DNA from: Ruminococcaceae bacterium KH2T8 | GTDB lineage: Bacteria; Bacillota; Clostridia; Saccharofermentanales; Saccharofermentanaceae | Length of the DNA stretch: 64,000 nt | Reading direction: 5' to 3' | Assembly: GCA_900111435.1 (NCBI GenBank) | Contig: FOIY01000001.1 | Span: 868,001 to 932,000, forward strand | Shown here: in pieces, positions 35,313 through 44,521 of the stretch | Numbering within the stretch: the first letter of the stretch is position 1 | Layout of the letters: each line of letters starts with the position of its first letter | Notes under the pieces: generated by a model | What the model was told of the DNA's origin: nothing | What the model saw: only the letters and a program-made list of their open reading frames with translations | Database searches by the model: none | Made by a program: the position numbers and the translations under genes

Positions 35313-38150
35313 TTACTTAGTAACAGGGACTTTCTTTTTGGGCTTGATATGATCTGTCAAAGCCAGTGCGATAAGCCCTACGATACCTGCGCAGGATACC
35401 ATCGCTCCTGTCTTCATGCCGGGCGGGGTAAACGTCAGATGTATCTGATGGCTGCCGCTTCCGCAATCGATGCCGATAAGTGCACCCTGGTATACCTTTA
35501 TATCCTGAGGAGCACCGTCCACGGTCAGTGTCCAGCCGTCCTCATAAGGGATCGTAGTAAGGATCGTATCACCTGCCTTAAGATCGGCATTGATGACCAC
35601 GTCGCCGCCGCTGACGCTTACGAGCTGAACGTCACTCGTATCGATAAGACTTCTTCTTTCAGTGAAGAGTCCGTCGTCAAGATAAGCGAAGTTGATATCA
35701 ACATATCCGAAGGAATCCGCATCGGAGACGATAGATACATTTATGACCTCGCCTTCCTCAAAAGCTCCGATCCTGACGATCGAAGAATAGAAAGATCCGT
35801 CTGACCATTCTGCGAGATACTTGCCGTTTACATATACTTTGCACTCGCCGAGGCATCTGGCATTAGAGATATTGAGATAGAGCTCGTCCGCTCTTTCTGC
35901 CGTGATCTCATAGTTCAGGATCATAGGGATACTCTCATTTACGCGGTAGATCGTCGTTATGTCATTTCTGTAGACGCCATCGATCTCGGCTCCGACATCA
36001 TCATAATCGAATACGTCGGCTGCCGTATCCTGATCATCGGAAGTATCGGTTCCGCCCATGTAGAGTGTCGTATCGATGACTGTGCAGTTAATAAGCTCGG
36101 GAACAGGTTCAGTCTCAGGTGCGACGAAATACTCAGCATCTTCGAACTCTTCAGGGAACAGTGATGCAAACCAGGAATCTCTGAAAGCGAAATAGTTCTT
36201 CTCCCCCTGTGCCGCCTCAAGAGAATAGAAATCGAGATCATATGCACTTCCCGGAACGGAGAATGCCAGAGGGAGCACTTCACCGTTGGAATAAAGACTC
36301 AGTCCGTCGCCGTAAGTGTCGGTAGCGATCAGCGTACCGTCCGAATAATCAGCCCTTGTCATCACGCTGCCTACGGAAAGGAACGTATCGGTATCAAGAG
36401 CCGTATAACCGTAGCCTTCGGAGAAATAGTCATAATTGACCGTGTATCCGAATTGCTTAAGGAATCTGTGAAGCTGCTTATTGGAATTTGAGTTAAAGAA
36501 AGATACTCCGTTATATCCGCCGTAATAAGATCCGACATCGTCGACACTGTCTCCGCTTTGATCGGGAGCATATATCTCGAGTTCTGAGCGGAAGCCGGTC
36601 TTTCCCTGATAATCGGTCGACGAGAGCTCACAGATCGCATTGATCGAATCGGAATAGAGCTGAGAATCATAAGTCTTAAGTGAAAAGCTCGAAAGACCTG
36701 ACGACATGACGGGAGCAAGAAGGCTCACTTCAACTACCGTAGAAAGTGCCAATAAGAAAGGCATGAGCTTCGGCATGTCCTTGAGCTGCTCGTGCCAGTC
36801 CTCTTTCTTCATCAGCATGAAAAGACCCATAAGAGCCGCAACATAGAAGATGTTAAAGAGGAATATCAGGTCTTCTTCCTTCATCTGACCGAAGCTCTGA
36901 GCGAAGATGATGAGTCCGAGCATGATGCAAAGGCCCGTGGTTATCTCCTTATTACTGATCTCCCTGATCCTTTCGATGGTCTTGAGTGCTACGACAAGGA
37001 ACAGCGGATAGAATACGAATGACTCTCTGTGGAAGAACCAGTTAGGTGTATCGAATACCTGCCATGCTTTATCAAGAGCATTGATCGACAGTACGAGATA
37101 AACGCCGATAAAGAGGATCGCATATACCTTCTTCTCCTTCGCGGGAGTTGCCTTGCTCACAAAGAAGAGAACACAGAGCGAAGTGACGGAAAGGCTCAGG
37201 AATAGATAAGGAAGATTATGGGAAAGGAAATCTCCCTGCTCACCGAGGAATATCTGATCTACGATATCCGCTACCGCGAAATCAACGTGATCCGCATCGG
37301 AAACGAAGTGCGTAGGATCTGCATTTCGGATAGTGTCAAGGCCTACGGGAAGTATCATCGCACAAAGAGTAAATCCGCAGAGAGCTGCGGTAGCTATGAA
37401 CTTAAACACCTTACCCGCAGCAGCTTTCTTATCCTTGAACATCCCCTCGGTGTACATCCTGACGAGGAGATAGAGAAATACATAGATACCGACCATATAG
37501 GCGATATAGTAATTGCTGATAAAAAGTACGAGGAGTGAGATAGTAAGTCCGGTGCGCTTTCCTGTATGGATATAGCATTCTGTGAAATAAAGAACGAGCG
37601 GCAGGAGCATGTATCCGTCGAGCCACATGATATTGAACATAAATATCATGACAAAGGATGAAAATGCATATACGACACCAAAGAGTATCGGCCACTTTGA
37701 AGGCACGGTGCTCCTCTTCCTTAAGAACATGCACATGAAAGATGACGCAAATGCCAGCTTTAATACTATGAGCAGTGTGATGAATTCACTTACCTGCGCG
37801 GGAGTAAACAGCAGAACAAGGAAATTAAACGGGCTTGCCAGATAATATCCGAAAGTTCCCATCGTATTCTTTCCCATGCCCATCATGAAGGAATAAGTAA
37901 GCTCTCGAAGCGACGAAGCCGAGCCCAACATCTCCTTATACATATAAAGGAACGGTGCATATTGAGCTTCCAGGTCGCTCATCAGGATGGAGTTGGGGCC
38001 GAACGGGTGTACGCGGCTGATAACCAGCAAGGCAAGATAGGAAATGATCGTAAGGAAAAATGCTATAAGCGGATCTTTGGTATTCTTCAGGGATCTTCCG
38101 AGATTGCCGGCACCCTTTCTCTTACTTTCCAGAGAAGCAATTTCCTTCAT
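35313..38150 (-). CDS. YfhO family membrane protein
   Basis: 945 residues from ATG 38150. The N-terminal part has about twelve membrane segments, with the family's MSDLEAQYAPFLYMYKEML near residue 70 and RELTYSFMMGMGKN. A long outer domain precedes TTIPYEDGWTLTVDG, and the protein ends with a membrane helix and a Lys-rich tail. Between, a stretch of Asp-rich sequence (DTSDDQDTAADVFDYDD) is unusual. It is divergent from the GtrB-like GT2 gene, which suggests a working pair as with YfhO and CsbB. The upstream GTG 38156 is less likely because it sits against the ribosome site. Confidence 0.9.
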   Translation of the reverse strand: MKEIASLESKRKGAGNLGRSLKNTKDPLIAFFLTIISYLALLVISRVHPFGPNSILMSDLEAQYAPFLYMYKEMLGSASSLRELTYSFMMGMGKNTMGTFGYYLASPFNFLVLLFTPAQVSEFITLLIVLKLAFASSFMCMFLRKRSTVPSKWPILFGVVYAFSSFVMIFMFNIMWLDGYMLLPLVLYFTECYIHTGKRTGLTISLLVLFISNYYIAYMVGIYVFLYLLVRMYTEGMFKDKKAAAGKVFKFIATAALCGFTLCAMILPVGLDTIRNADPTHFVSDADHVDFAVADIVDQIFLGEQGDFLSHNLPYLFLSLSVTSLCVLFFVSKATPAKEKKVYAILFIGVYLVLSINALDKAWQVFDTPNWFFHRESFVFYPLFLVVALKTIERIREISNKEITTGLCIMLGLIIFAQSFGQMKEEDLIFLFNIFYVAALMGLFMLMKKEDWHEQLKDMPKLMPFLLALSTVVEVSLLAPVMSSGLSSFSLKTYDSQLYSDSINAICELSSTDYQGKTGFRSELEIYAPDQSGDSVDDVGSYYGGYNGVSFFNSNSNKQLHRFLKQFGYTVNYDYFSEGYGYTALDTDTFLSVGSVMTRADYSDGTLIATDTYGDGLSLYSNGEVLPLAFSVPGSAYDLDFYSLEAAQGEKNYFAFRDSWFASLFPEEFEDAEYFVAPETEPVPELINCTVIDTTLYMGGTDTSDDQDTAADVFDYDDVGAEIDGVYRNDITTIYRVNESIPMILNYEITAERADELYLNISNARCLGECKVYVNGKYLAEWSDGSFYSSIVRIGAFEEGEVINVSIVSDADSFGYVDINFAYLDDGLFTERRSLIDTSDVQLVSVSGGDVVINADLKAGDTILTTIPYEDGWTLTVDGAPQDIKVYQGALIGIDCGSGSHQIHLTFTPPGMKTGAMVSCAGIVGLIALALTDHIKPKKKVPVTK

Positions 38151-38245
38151 AAACACACCCCAAATAAGATTTGTCTGCCGACATATTTATAGATTATAAT
38201 ACAAATCTAGAGATGTTCCAATTACGTCAGCCGGAGGCAAATGCT

Positions 38246-39187
38246 ATGCTCATCAGTCTTATAGTCCCTTGTTACAACGAAGAAGAGTCACTCCCAATAC
38301 TCTACGGGGCGTTATGTGACGTAAGAGAGCAGGTCTCCGACAGAGATTTTGAATTCATATTCGTAAATGACGGCAGCCGCGATAAGACAGCAGATGTAAT
38401 AAGGGATCTCGCTTCCAAGGATAAATGCGTAAAATACGTCTTCTTTTCCAGGAATTTCGGTAAGGAAGCCGCTATGTACGCAGGTCTTGAGAAAGCTCAG
38501 GGAGACTATATCGCCATTCTCGATGCCGATATGCAGGATCCGCCCTCTCTTATCCCTTCTATGATCGAATCGCTTGACAAGGACGAAGCCGATATCGTAG
38601 CTGCAAGACGTGTAACGAGGAAGGGCGAGCCTCCGATCAGGAGTTTCTTTGCCAGGTCATTCTATAAGCTCATTAATAAGATGTGCGACGTAGAGATCGC
38701 AGACGGAGCAAGGGATTTCAGGCTCATGAAGCGCTGCGTAGTCGACGCGATCATATCGCTCAATGAAAGACAACGTTTCTCCAAGGGTATCTTTGCCTGG
38801 GTCGGATTCAGGACCAAATGGGTCGAGCACGAAAATGTCGAGAGAGTTGCCGGAGAGACCAAGTGGAGTTTCTGGAAGCTCTTCAGGTATGCTATCGACG
38901 GTATCGTTGCATTCACTACGGCGCCTTTGAGATTTGCTACTTATTGCGGATTTGCATTTGCTTTTGCGGCATTTCTTTATATCATCTACTACTTCATCAG
39001 GGCGATCATCCTGAGAATATACGATCAGGTTCCCGGTTATCCGTCACTTCTCTGCTTCATGCTCTTTATCGGCGGACTTATCCTTATGGCACTCGGCCTT
39101 CTCGGAGAATATATCGGAAGGATATTCATCGAGGTCAAGCGCCGCCCTCAGTATATCGTCAGCGAAGAAGAGAAGTCTGATAACTGA
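38246..39187 (+). CDS. Polyprenyl-phosphate glycosyltransferase (GtrB/CsbB-like GT2)
   Basis: 313 residues from ATG 38246. The GT2 domain has SLIVPCYNEEESLP at its start, FVNDGSRDKT, and the DxD-like AILDADMQDPPS, followed by two C-terminal membrane helices (about 230-255 and 270-295). These enzymes load a sugar on undecaprenyl phosphate inside the cell, and the lipid-linked sugar is used outside by a YfhO-type or GT-C partner. YfhO genes lie on both sides (35313 divergent, 39197 convergent). GGAGG (38233-38237) fixes the start against a longer upstream reading. Confidence 0.92.
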   Translation: MLISLIVPCYNEEESLPILYGALCDVREQVSDRDFEFIFVNDGSRDKTADVIRDLASKDKCVKYVFFSRNFGKEAAMYAGLEKAQGDYIAILDADMQDPPSLIPSMIESLDKDEADIVAARRVTRKGEPPIRSFFARSFYKLINKMCDVEIADGARDFRLMKRCVVDAIISLNERQRFSKGIFAWVGFRTKWVEHENVERVAGETKWSFWKLFRYAIDGIVAFTTAPLRFATYCGFAFAFAAFLYIIYYFIRAIILRIYDQVPGYPSLLCFMLFIGGLILMALGLLGEYIGRIFIEVKRRPQYIVSEEEKSDN

Positions 39188-39196
39188 CAGATATCC

Positions 39197-41860
39197 TTAT
39201 TTCTTTGTTGAGAGCTTACTCGACTTGCGGGTCGATACCGTTTCATAAACCATAACCGAGACTATTGTCACGATCGAAAGGAGCATTCCTTCCTTAAGGT
39301 ATTGTGTGCTGTAAGTTAATCTCACGCTGTGTTCACCGCTCTTAACGGGTATAGCCATAAATGCACCGTTAGCTCTGAGGATCTCTGCCGGATCTCCGTC
39401 GACCGTAGCACTCCACCCGTTCGAATAAGGTACGGCAAGATAAAGATACTTATCAGAATCAGCCGTAAGATCTACCGTGATGTCATTTCTGCCGTTATAG
39501 CAATACTGCACATCAGCGATGTCCGCATGAGAATAGAAAGACTCGAGCGTCGCGTCTATCTGTTCGGGAGTCCTCGTATAGATCTTAACGGACTCCAGGC
39601 TGTAGTTACCCGGAGTATTAAAGCAGAGTCTTATCGAATCGACAGGCTCTTCAACAACACCGTAGCTGAACAACAGTGTATCTTTCCAGTGATAGTAGAT
39701 ATCCTGATCCGATACTCCCGCAAAGAAATCAGTCTTTACGATCTCCTGACCATTCATGAGCTGAGGCATGACAAGGAAAAAAGCATCGGAATGTATTCCG
39801 CTGATCAGGACGTTTACTTCCCGACCTTCCAGCTGATCGATATCAAGTGTGATATAGCCGCTTTCGGAAACAGAGAAAGTTCTGTCGTCTATGATCTCCA
39901 CACCGGATACTTCTCCCAATGTGAATCCTATCTCATCAAATCCCCTGACCATTTCACGGGGAGCTGCATCTTCCAGTACGCAGGCCTGCATCATTAGTTC
40001 TTCTCGTTCCATCGGATCGAGTCCCTCGAACATTGAATAAGGTACTGCGTCATCATAAAGATATGCGATCGAGGCTCCGTTACTGCTCTGATAAAGTGTA
40101 TAGTCACCGCTTTGAGAGGCAGCCTCATACGCATAAGGCGCAGAGACCGCTTTCGTGTTTCCTTCAAAAACGGAGACATACTCGGTTCCGTTAAGGACCT
40201 CAAGATAGTCCCTACCCCTTAAACCGCACTGATATACGCCGAGGGAATTGCTGACGATACCCATGTCGATGAAATACTGATCTATATATGTATTGATGTT
40301 GCTGTTATACGAATCAAAGCTCTGTACGCCCGTTATCATGGTTGAATTGACCGGTACGTCTACATAAGCATAGGGCAATCTGTCATATCTGCTGCCGGAA
40401 GTATCAAGATCATCGGTAAAAACATCAACTGCAGAATGAAACATCAGATCCTGCGGCTGTCCCCAAGTACTTGCGGCATTACGGATGTTGAGCTTTAAAG
40501 CTGAGAAACACATCAAAAAGCAGGATGCAAGTATGAGAGAGAGCCACGCAATGTCTTTGGCAATGTCTTTTTTGTTTATCAGGAATATTGTCACTGCAAC
40601 GATCACCAGTGACAGAGACGAGATGATCACATTCTTATCACCGAAAACGATCACACCGACAGCACATGTGAATACCGCGATACCGATCACGATCAGGAGT
40701 GTTCTTGAACTGATCTTTGAGAAACGATCGAAGGTCATGCTGACGATATACGACAGGAGCAGGATATAGCCGAAGATATATCTGCAGCTTGGAGTATTCA
40801 TTCCGTTAAAGAGCGATCCGACAACGGGCAGGAAGAATGAAACGGAATAAAGTACAAACAGGATCTTTATTAGCAGATCCTTCTTCTTTTCCGCGAAGAG
40901 CAGCAGAACAGCTATCAATACGACTGAAGAAAAACCCCAGAAAGAGTCTGTTCCGATATTGTAATAGGAAAACGACTTAAATATCATCTCGAGATTATCT
41001 GTTGCGATCAGAGAAATGTTTCTCGCGCTGTTCATTCTCTTAAGGCCTGCAACATTGAGCATGGACGGGATCTGAATACCTATTCCCATGGCAATTCCGA
41101 CCGAAGTCCAGATAACATATCTGATTATCAGGGGCAGCAGCCTTTCAGCCTTCTTCTCACGCCACTCGCAGATATATCTGATAACACAGTAGATCACGAG
41201 GAGAAGTACCATCATGTAAGTGAAGTAGAATGAATAAGCGGCACAGCACATCAGGGCTGCCGCATAAGCTCTGTGCTTTTTCAGTTCCCACAACATGCAA
41301 GCTGCGAGCATGAGAAGCGGGAAAAGGATGAATGCATTTAAGAAGAAAACCTGATAAAAACCGATAAAGATTATCGACGAGAAAGTATATACCATCGCGC
41401 CGGCAACCGCAGACATGCCCTTGTGCCCTCTTCCGTATGCAAAATATGTAAAGGACAATCCTGACAGGTACAGCTTAACTGTTATTACTATATTAAATAC
41501 CGTCTCGGCATACTTGAGCGGGACGAATGCGGAGATCCAGCAAAACGGATCGGTAAGAGGATTGACTGACGATGATAATGTTATGATCGGATCTGCTCCC
41601 ATTCCGATTGACATATCCCACATAGGAATCTCAAAGACATGCCTCGTGAATATATTTCCGAACAGTTCCCTTATCCATTTTCCCGTATAGAGGAAATAGA
41701 TATATTGCTGATATATACCGTCGTCTCCTCCGAAGAAGTTTCGTTTACCTATAACAAAGAACGGAAATACGCATATCAGAAAGAATACGGCAAAGCATAA
41801 GGAGTATCTTGCCAATATCTTTTTTATAGAAATATTTCCCGTTCGTATATCTGTTGCCAT
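39197..41860 (-). CDS. YfhO family membrane protein
   Basis: 887 residues with about twelve membrane segments, then an outer domain. The N-terminus carries FFGGDDGIYQQYIYFLYTGKWI and the loop WDMSIGMGADPI, which matches other YfhO-family proteins. The domain ends VPYSNGWSATVDGDPAEIL, then a last helix and the tail SSKLSTKK. It follows the GDPD gene by 16 bases, so they share a transcript. It converges on the GtrB-like gene, with 9 bases between. The role is as for the other YfhO genes, inferred from neighbours. Confidence 0.9.
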   Translation of the reverse strand: MATDIRTGNISIKKILARYSLCFAVFFLICVFPFFVIGKRNFFGGDDGIYQQYIYFLYTGKWIRELFGNIFTRHVFEIPMWDMSIGMGADPIITLSSSVNPLTDPFCWISAFVPLKYAETVFNIVITVKLYLSGLSFTYFAYGRGHKGMSAVAGAMVYTFSSIIFIGFYQVFFLNAFILFPLLMLAACMLWELKKHRAYAAALMCCAAYSFYFTYMMVLLLVIYCVIRYICEWREKKAERLLPLIIRYVIWTSVGIAMGIGIQIPSMLNVAGLKRMNSARNISLIATDNLEMIFKSFSYYNIGTDSFWGFSSVVLIAVLLLFAEKKKDLLIKILFVLYSVSFFLPVVGSLFNGMNTPSCRYIFGYILLLSYIVSMTFDRFSKISSRTLLIVIGIAVFTCAVGVIVFGDKNVIISSLSLVIVAVTIFLINKKDIAKDIAWLSLILASCFLMCFSALKLNIRNAASTWGQPQDLMFHSAVDVFTDDLDTSGSRYDRLPYAYVDVPVNSTMITGVQSFDSYNSNINTYIDQYFIDMGIVSNSLGVYQCGLRGRDYLEVLNGTEYVSVFEGNTKAVSAPYAYEAASQSGDYTLYQSSNGASIAYLYDDAVPYSMFEGLDPMEREELMMQACVLEDAAPREMVRGFDEIGFTLGEVSGVEIIDDRTFSVSESGYITLDIDQLEGREVNVLISGIHSDAFFLVMPQLMNGQEIVKTDFFAGVSDQDIYYHWKDTLLFSYGVVEEPVDSIRLCFNTPGNYSLESVKIYTRTPEQIDATLESFYSHADIADVQYCYNGRNDITVDLTADSDKYLYLAVPYSNGWSATVDGDPAEILRANGAFMAIPVKSGEHSVRLTYSTQYLKEGMLLSIVTIVSVMVYETVSTRKSSKLSTKK

Positions 41861-41876
41861 ATATAACTTACTATCC

Positions 41877-42710
41877 TCAGATCAGGCAGTCAGTGTAAAA
41901 GCCTTCGACGCCCTTATCGATCCACTGCTTTGTTTCCGCTTCATCATTAAAGGTGTGAAGATATACATAGATATCGTACCTGTTAAGATCATCAAGGAAA
42001 GAATCCGTCAGTCCGCCTTCGGGGGTCGTAGTGATAACACGGACGCCTCTCTTTCTCGCGAACTTTACGATGCTGTCAAAAGTCGTTCCTTCAGGAACAA
42101 GATAGAGTGTATAGATGATCGACTTCCAGGGATAATATTCATTGATGATGTCGAGCATGCCCTCATAATAGATCTGGGGGATGATACGATCGAGAACCTC
42201 GGGAGCTATCTTCTCGGCCTCCTCGACGATCTCGCTGAAAAGCTGCTGATTAAGGTCATCGTATATGCTCTTGGTATCTGTGACAACATACATATCGGGA
42301 TGATCGGCCATGAACTCCACGAGCTGATCGAAATCCATCGTGTGAAGACCGCCTGTGATCTCCATAGCCATAAAGTCATCATATGAAACATCAGTATTCT
42401 GATACTCTTCGGGGATCAGGTCAAATACGACCGGGTCATGCCAACCGTGCCAACAGATCAGCTTTCGCTCCGGAGTCTGCATGATATCAACTTCAAAGAC
42501 GCGGTAGCCCTTCTCATAATTCTGCTCGAGAGCTTCTCTGGAATTTGTGTATACAAGACCATTGATCTCGCCGCAGGCGTGGGCGATGTATTTTGTTTCC
42601 TCTACCCACGAGTAATCATAATCGCCTTTCTTCGAAAGACAGGAAGAGCAGCAGATAAGCATAGAACTTATCATTAATGAAGCAACGATCCTGACGAACA
42701 GTTTTCTCAT
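41877..42710 (-). CDS. Glycerophosphodiester phosphodiesterase family protein, exported
   Basis: 277 residues. A signal peptide with a Cys-rich end (LICCSSC, about 19-25) suggests a lipoprotein, although the lipobox is not canonical. The domain begins YIAHACGEINGLVYTNS and continues FEVDIMQTPERKLICWHGWHD, which keeps the first His, Glu-x-Asp and the second His of GDPDs; the usual HRG is HAC-G. It likely cleaves glycerophosphodiesters or a similar unit of lipoteichoic acid. GGGAGGG precedes the start. The YfhO gene follows in the same unit. Confidence 0.85.
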   Translation of the reverse strand: MRKLFVRIVASLMISSMLICCSSCLSKKGDYDYSWVEETKYIAHACGEINGLVYTNSREALEQNYEKGYRVFEVDIMQTPERKLICWHGWHDPVVFDLIPEEYQNTDVSYDDFMAMEITGGLHTMDFDQLVEFMADHPDMYVVTDTKSIYDDLNQQLFSEIVEEAEKIAPEVLDRIIPQIYYEGMLDIINEYYPWKSIIYTLYLVPEGTTFDSIVKFARKRGVRVITTTPEGGLTDSFLDDLNRYDIYVYLHTFNDEAETKQWIDKGVEGFYTDCLI

Positions 42711-42731
42711 AAGCCCTCCCTTACTTTGCTG

Positions 42732-42740
42732 ATTATATCA
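42732..42740 (-). promoter_or_regulatory. Extended -10 box of the GDPD-YfhO unit
   Basis: Minus strand TGaTATAAT, 21 bases before ATG 42710. A weak -35 is compensated by the TG. Confidence 0.55.
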
Positions 42741-42777
42741 AATACCGCTGTATTTTACTTCCGTTTTTCCCGTTCTA

Positions 42778-42806
42778 TTGAAAACCTACCATTTTGATAG
42801 TATTAT
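42778..42806 (+). promoter_or_regulatory. Promoter of the Rrf2 regulator gene
   Basis: TTGAAA (42778-42783), 17-base spacer, TATTAT (42801-42806). The spacer holds a copy of the 24-bp operator, which suggests autoregulation. Confidence 0.75.
42782..42805 (+). promoter_or_regulatory. Putative Rrf2 operator, site 1 (autoregulatory)
   Basis: AAACCTAC-N7-ATAGTATTA lies over the promoter spacer and the -10 box. Compared with sites 2 and 3 (AAACCTAT-N7-RTAGGAATT) it keeps the left half and four of the five core bases of the right half. Confidence 0.55.
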
Positions 42807-42834
42807 AGTAAAAACGCAATTTATGAGGTGTCTT

Positions 42835-43275
42835 ATGAAGATATCGACCAAAGGCAGATATGCCTTGAGGATGCTCATCGATCTCGCCGAACACCATGAA
42901 GACGGGTTTGTAGCGCTCAAGACTATCGCCGAGAGACAGAATATTTCAAAGAAGTACTTAGAGCAGATCGTGCCCATCCTTAACAGGTCGGGTATCCTTC
43001 TTACCAACCGCGGATTTCAGGGCGGATATCAGCTTGGACGTGAACCTTCAAAGATTACTGTCGGCGAGATCCTTACACTTACTGAGGGTAATCTCTTTCC
43101 CGTATCCTGCATGGGACCTGACGGCAATATTTACTGTGACAGACAGATCGACTGTCCTACGCTCCCCATCTGGACGGGACTTAACAAGGTCATCAATGAT
43201 TATCTCAACGGCATAAGCCTGCAGGACATCATCGATCAGTCCAGGATCCACGGCTCCGATGAATATGTGATCTGA
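42835..43275 (+). CDS. Rrf2 family transcriptional regulator with three-Cys motif (CymR/IscR-like)
   Basis: 146 residues from ATG 42835. The winged helix-turn-helix opens MKISTKGRYALRMLIDLAEH, then ISKKYLEQIVPILNRSG and GFQGGYQLGRE, all classic Rrf2. Cys92, Cys101 and Cys107 (spacing 8 and 5) could hold an iron-sulfur cluster, as in IscR; B. subtilis CymR lacks these and senses cysteine through CysK. Here cysK is the next gene (convergent), and matching operators lie in its promoter, in the metY promoter and in the regulator's own. GAGGTG is the ribosome site. I infer control of cysteine/methionine synthesis. Confidence 0.88.
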   Translation: MKISTKGRYALRMLIDLAEHHEDGFVALKTIAERQNISKKYLEQIVPILNRSGILLTNRGFQGGYQLGREPSKITVGEILTLTEGNLFPVSCMGPDGNIYCDRQIDCPTLPIWTGLNKVINDYLNGISLQDIIDQSRIHGSDEYVI

Positions 43276-43301
43276 TCTCTTCCTTGCATTTTACTGATAA
43301 C

Positions 43302-43333
43302 AAAAAGGCGATTCCCGAAGGAACCGCCTTTTC
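43302..43333. terminator. Bidirectional terminator between the Rrf2 gene and cysK
   Basis: AAAAGGCG and CGCCTTTT arms with an inner TTCC/GGAA pair around CGAA; A-run on one side and T-run on the other serve both converging genes. Confidence 0.85.
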
Positions 43334-43353
43334 TTATGTCTTGAACCTGTTTA

Positions 43354-44283
43354 TCACTCGGAGAACATGGGAGTCGAAAGATATCTGTCTCCCGTATCGG
43401 GAAGGAGTGCTACGATTTTCTTGCCCTTGAACTCGGGTCTCTTTGCGATCTGTGTAGCTGCCCAAAGAGCCGCACCCGAAGAGATACCGACAAGGAATCC
43501 TTCTGTTCTTGCGATCTCCTTACCAGCTGCGAAAGCATCCTCATTCTCGACAGTGATGATCTCGTCATATACACCGGTATTGAGTGTATCAGGTACGAAG
43601 CCTGCACCGATTCCCTGGATCTTATGAGGACCTGCCTGCCCCTTGGAAAGAACCGGAGATCCTGCGGGCTCAACAGCAACTACCTTGATGTCAGCCTTCT
43701 TGCTCTTCAGGAATTCGCCTACCCCCGTAAGTGTTCCGCCTGTACCTACACCTGCTACGAATACATCGACATCTCCGCCCAGGTCTTCCCAGATCTCGGG
43801 ACCCGTCGTTGCCTTATGGGCAGCGGGGTTAGCGGGGTTCGTAAACTGGCTGGGGATAAAGCTTCCTTCGATCGAAGCTGCAAGCTCCTCTGCCTTAGCG
43901 ATGGCACCCTTCATTCCCTTGGCACCTTCGGTAAGAACGAGCTCTGCTCCGTATGCCTTAAGAAGATTTCTTCTTTCAACGCTCATCGTATCAGGCATCG
44001 TGATGATGATCTTGTATCCTCTTGCCGCTGCAACGGAAGCAAGACCGATACCGGTATTACCGCTCGTAGGCTCGATAATGGTAGCTCCGGGCTTTAATGC
44101 CCCGCTCTTCTCAGCGTCATCGATCATCGCCTTGGCGATCCTGTCCTTAACGCTTCCTGCGGGATTAAAGTACTCGAGCTTTGCATAGATATCTGCCTCG
44201 AGTCCATTGTTCTTGATGTAATTTCCGAGCTTTAAGATCGGTGTGCCGCCGATAAGATCAGTGATCTTTTCATAAACTGCCAT
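43354..44283 (-). CDS. cysK: Cysteine synthase (O-acetylserine sulfhydrylase)
   Basis: 309 residues from ATG 44283. The PLP lysine is Lys46 in [12 protein letters not shown], the substrate loop is [11 protein letters not shown] (about 72-82), and [15 protein letters not shown] binds the phosphate. [12 protein letters not shown] is typical of CysK. It makes cysteine from O-acetylserine and sulfide. AAGGAG precedes the start, and a longer in-frame opening from 44361 overlaps the operator and is rejected. The promoter and operator are at 44360-44412. CysK in CymR systems is also a co-sensor with serine acetyltransferase, but no cysE is in the window. Confidence 0.97.
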   Translation of the reverse strand: MAVYEKITDLIGGTPILKLGNYIKNNGLEADIYAKLEYFNPAGSVKDRIAKAMIDDAEKSGALKPGATIIEPTSGNTGIGLASVAAARGYKIIITMPDTMSVERRNLLKAYGAELVLTEGAKGMKGAIAKAEELAASIEGSFIPSQFTNPANPAAHKATTGPEIWEDLGGDVDVFVAGVGTGGTLTGVGEFLKSKKADIKVVAVEPAGSPVLSKGQAGPHKIQGIGAGFVPDTLNTGVYDEIITVENEDAFAAGKEIARTEGFLVGISSGAALWAATQIAKRPEFKGKKIVALLPDTGDRYLSTPMFSE

Positions 44284-44359
44284 AGTCTGGATCTCCTTTG
44301 TGATGATGTAATTGTTTTTCTTTATATAGAAAAGAATTGTCGGAAAATTGTATTGGTAC

Positions 44360-44383
44360 AATTCCTATCTGTTTTATAGGTTT
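44360..44383 (-). promoter_or_regulatory. Putative Rrf2 operator, site 2 (cysK)
   Basis: Minus strand AAACCTAT-AAAACAG-ATAGGAATT starts directly after the -10 box of the cysK promoter, covering the start of transcription. It matches site 3 outside the N7 spacer except for one base. Confidence 0.75.
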
Positions 44384-44412
44384 ATTGTATTTTCATCTGC
44401 CGCTTTTGTCAA
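44384..44412 (-). promoter_or_regulatory. Promoter of cysK
   Basis: Minus strand TTGACA (44407-44412), 17-base spacer, TACAAT (44384-44389): near-consensus. The leader to ATG 44283 is about 94 bases and shows no strong hairpin. Confidence 0.85.
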
Positions 44413-44435
44413 TCGAAATTTCCGAAAATTCAGTG

Positions 44436-44464
44436 TTGACAAGCTTTTCAAAGCATAGTACAAT
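44436..44464 (+). promoter_or_regulatory. Promoter of the leader ORF and metY
   Basis: TTGACA (44436-44441), 17-base spacer, TACAAT (44459-44464). It has the same two hexamers and spacing as the divergent cysK promoter. Confidence 0.85.
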
Positions 44465-44476
44465 CCTTGACATACA

Positions 44477-44500
44477 AAACCTATGCGATTCGTAGGAATT
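44477..44500 (+). promoter_or_regulatory. Putative Rrf2 operator, site 3 (metY)
   Basis: AAACCTAT-GCGATTC-GTAGGAATT, 12 bases after the -10 box and before the leader ORF. Bound protein would block the initial transcript. Confidence 0.75.
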
Positions 44501-44521
44501 CTTGAAAGGAGACACATCAAT

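Noticed and set aside
41877-42710. GDPD as a teichoic acid hydrolase proper (GlpQ)
   Set aside because: The HRG motif is altered (HAC-G) and the protein is short, so I keep only the family name.
44284-44361. Longer N-terminus for cysK
   Set aside because: The extra codons lie in the operator and leader; ATG 44283 has an AAGGAG site and gives the normal CysK length.
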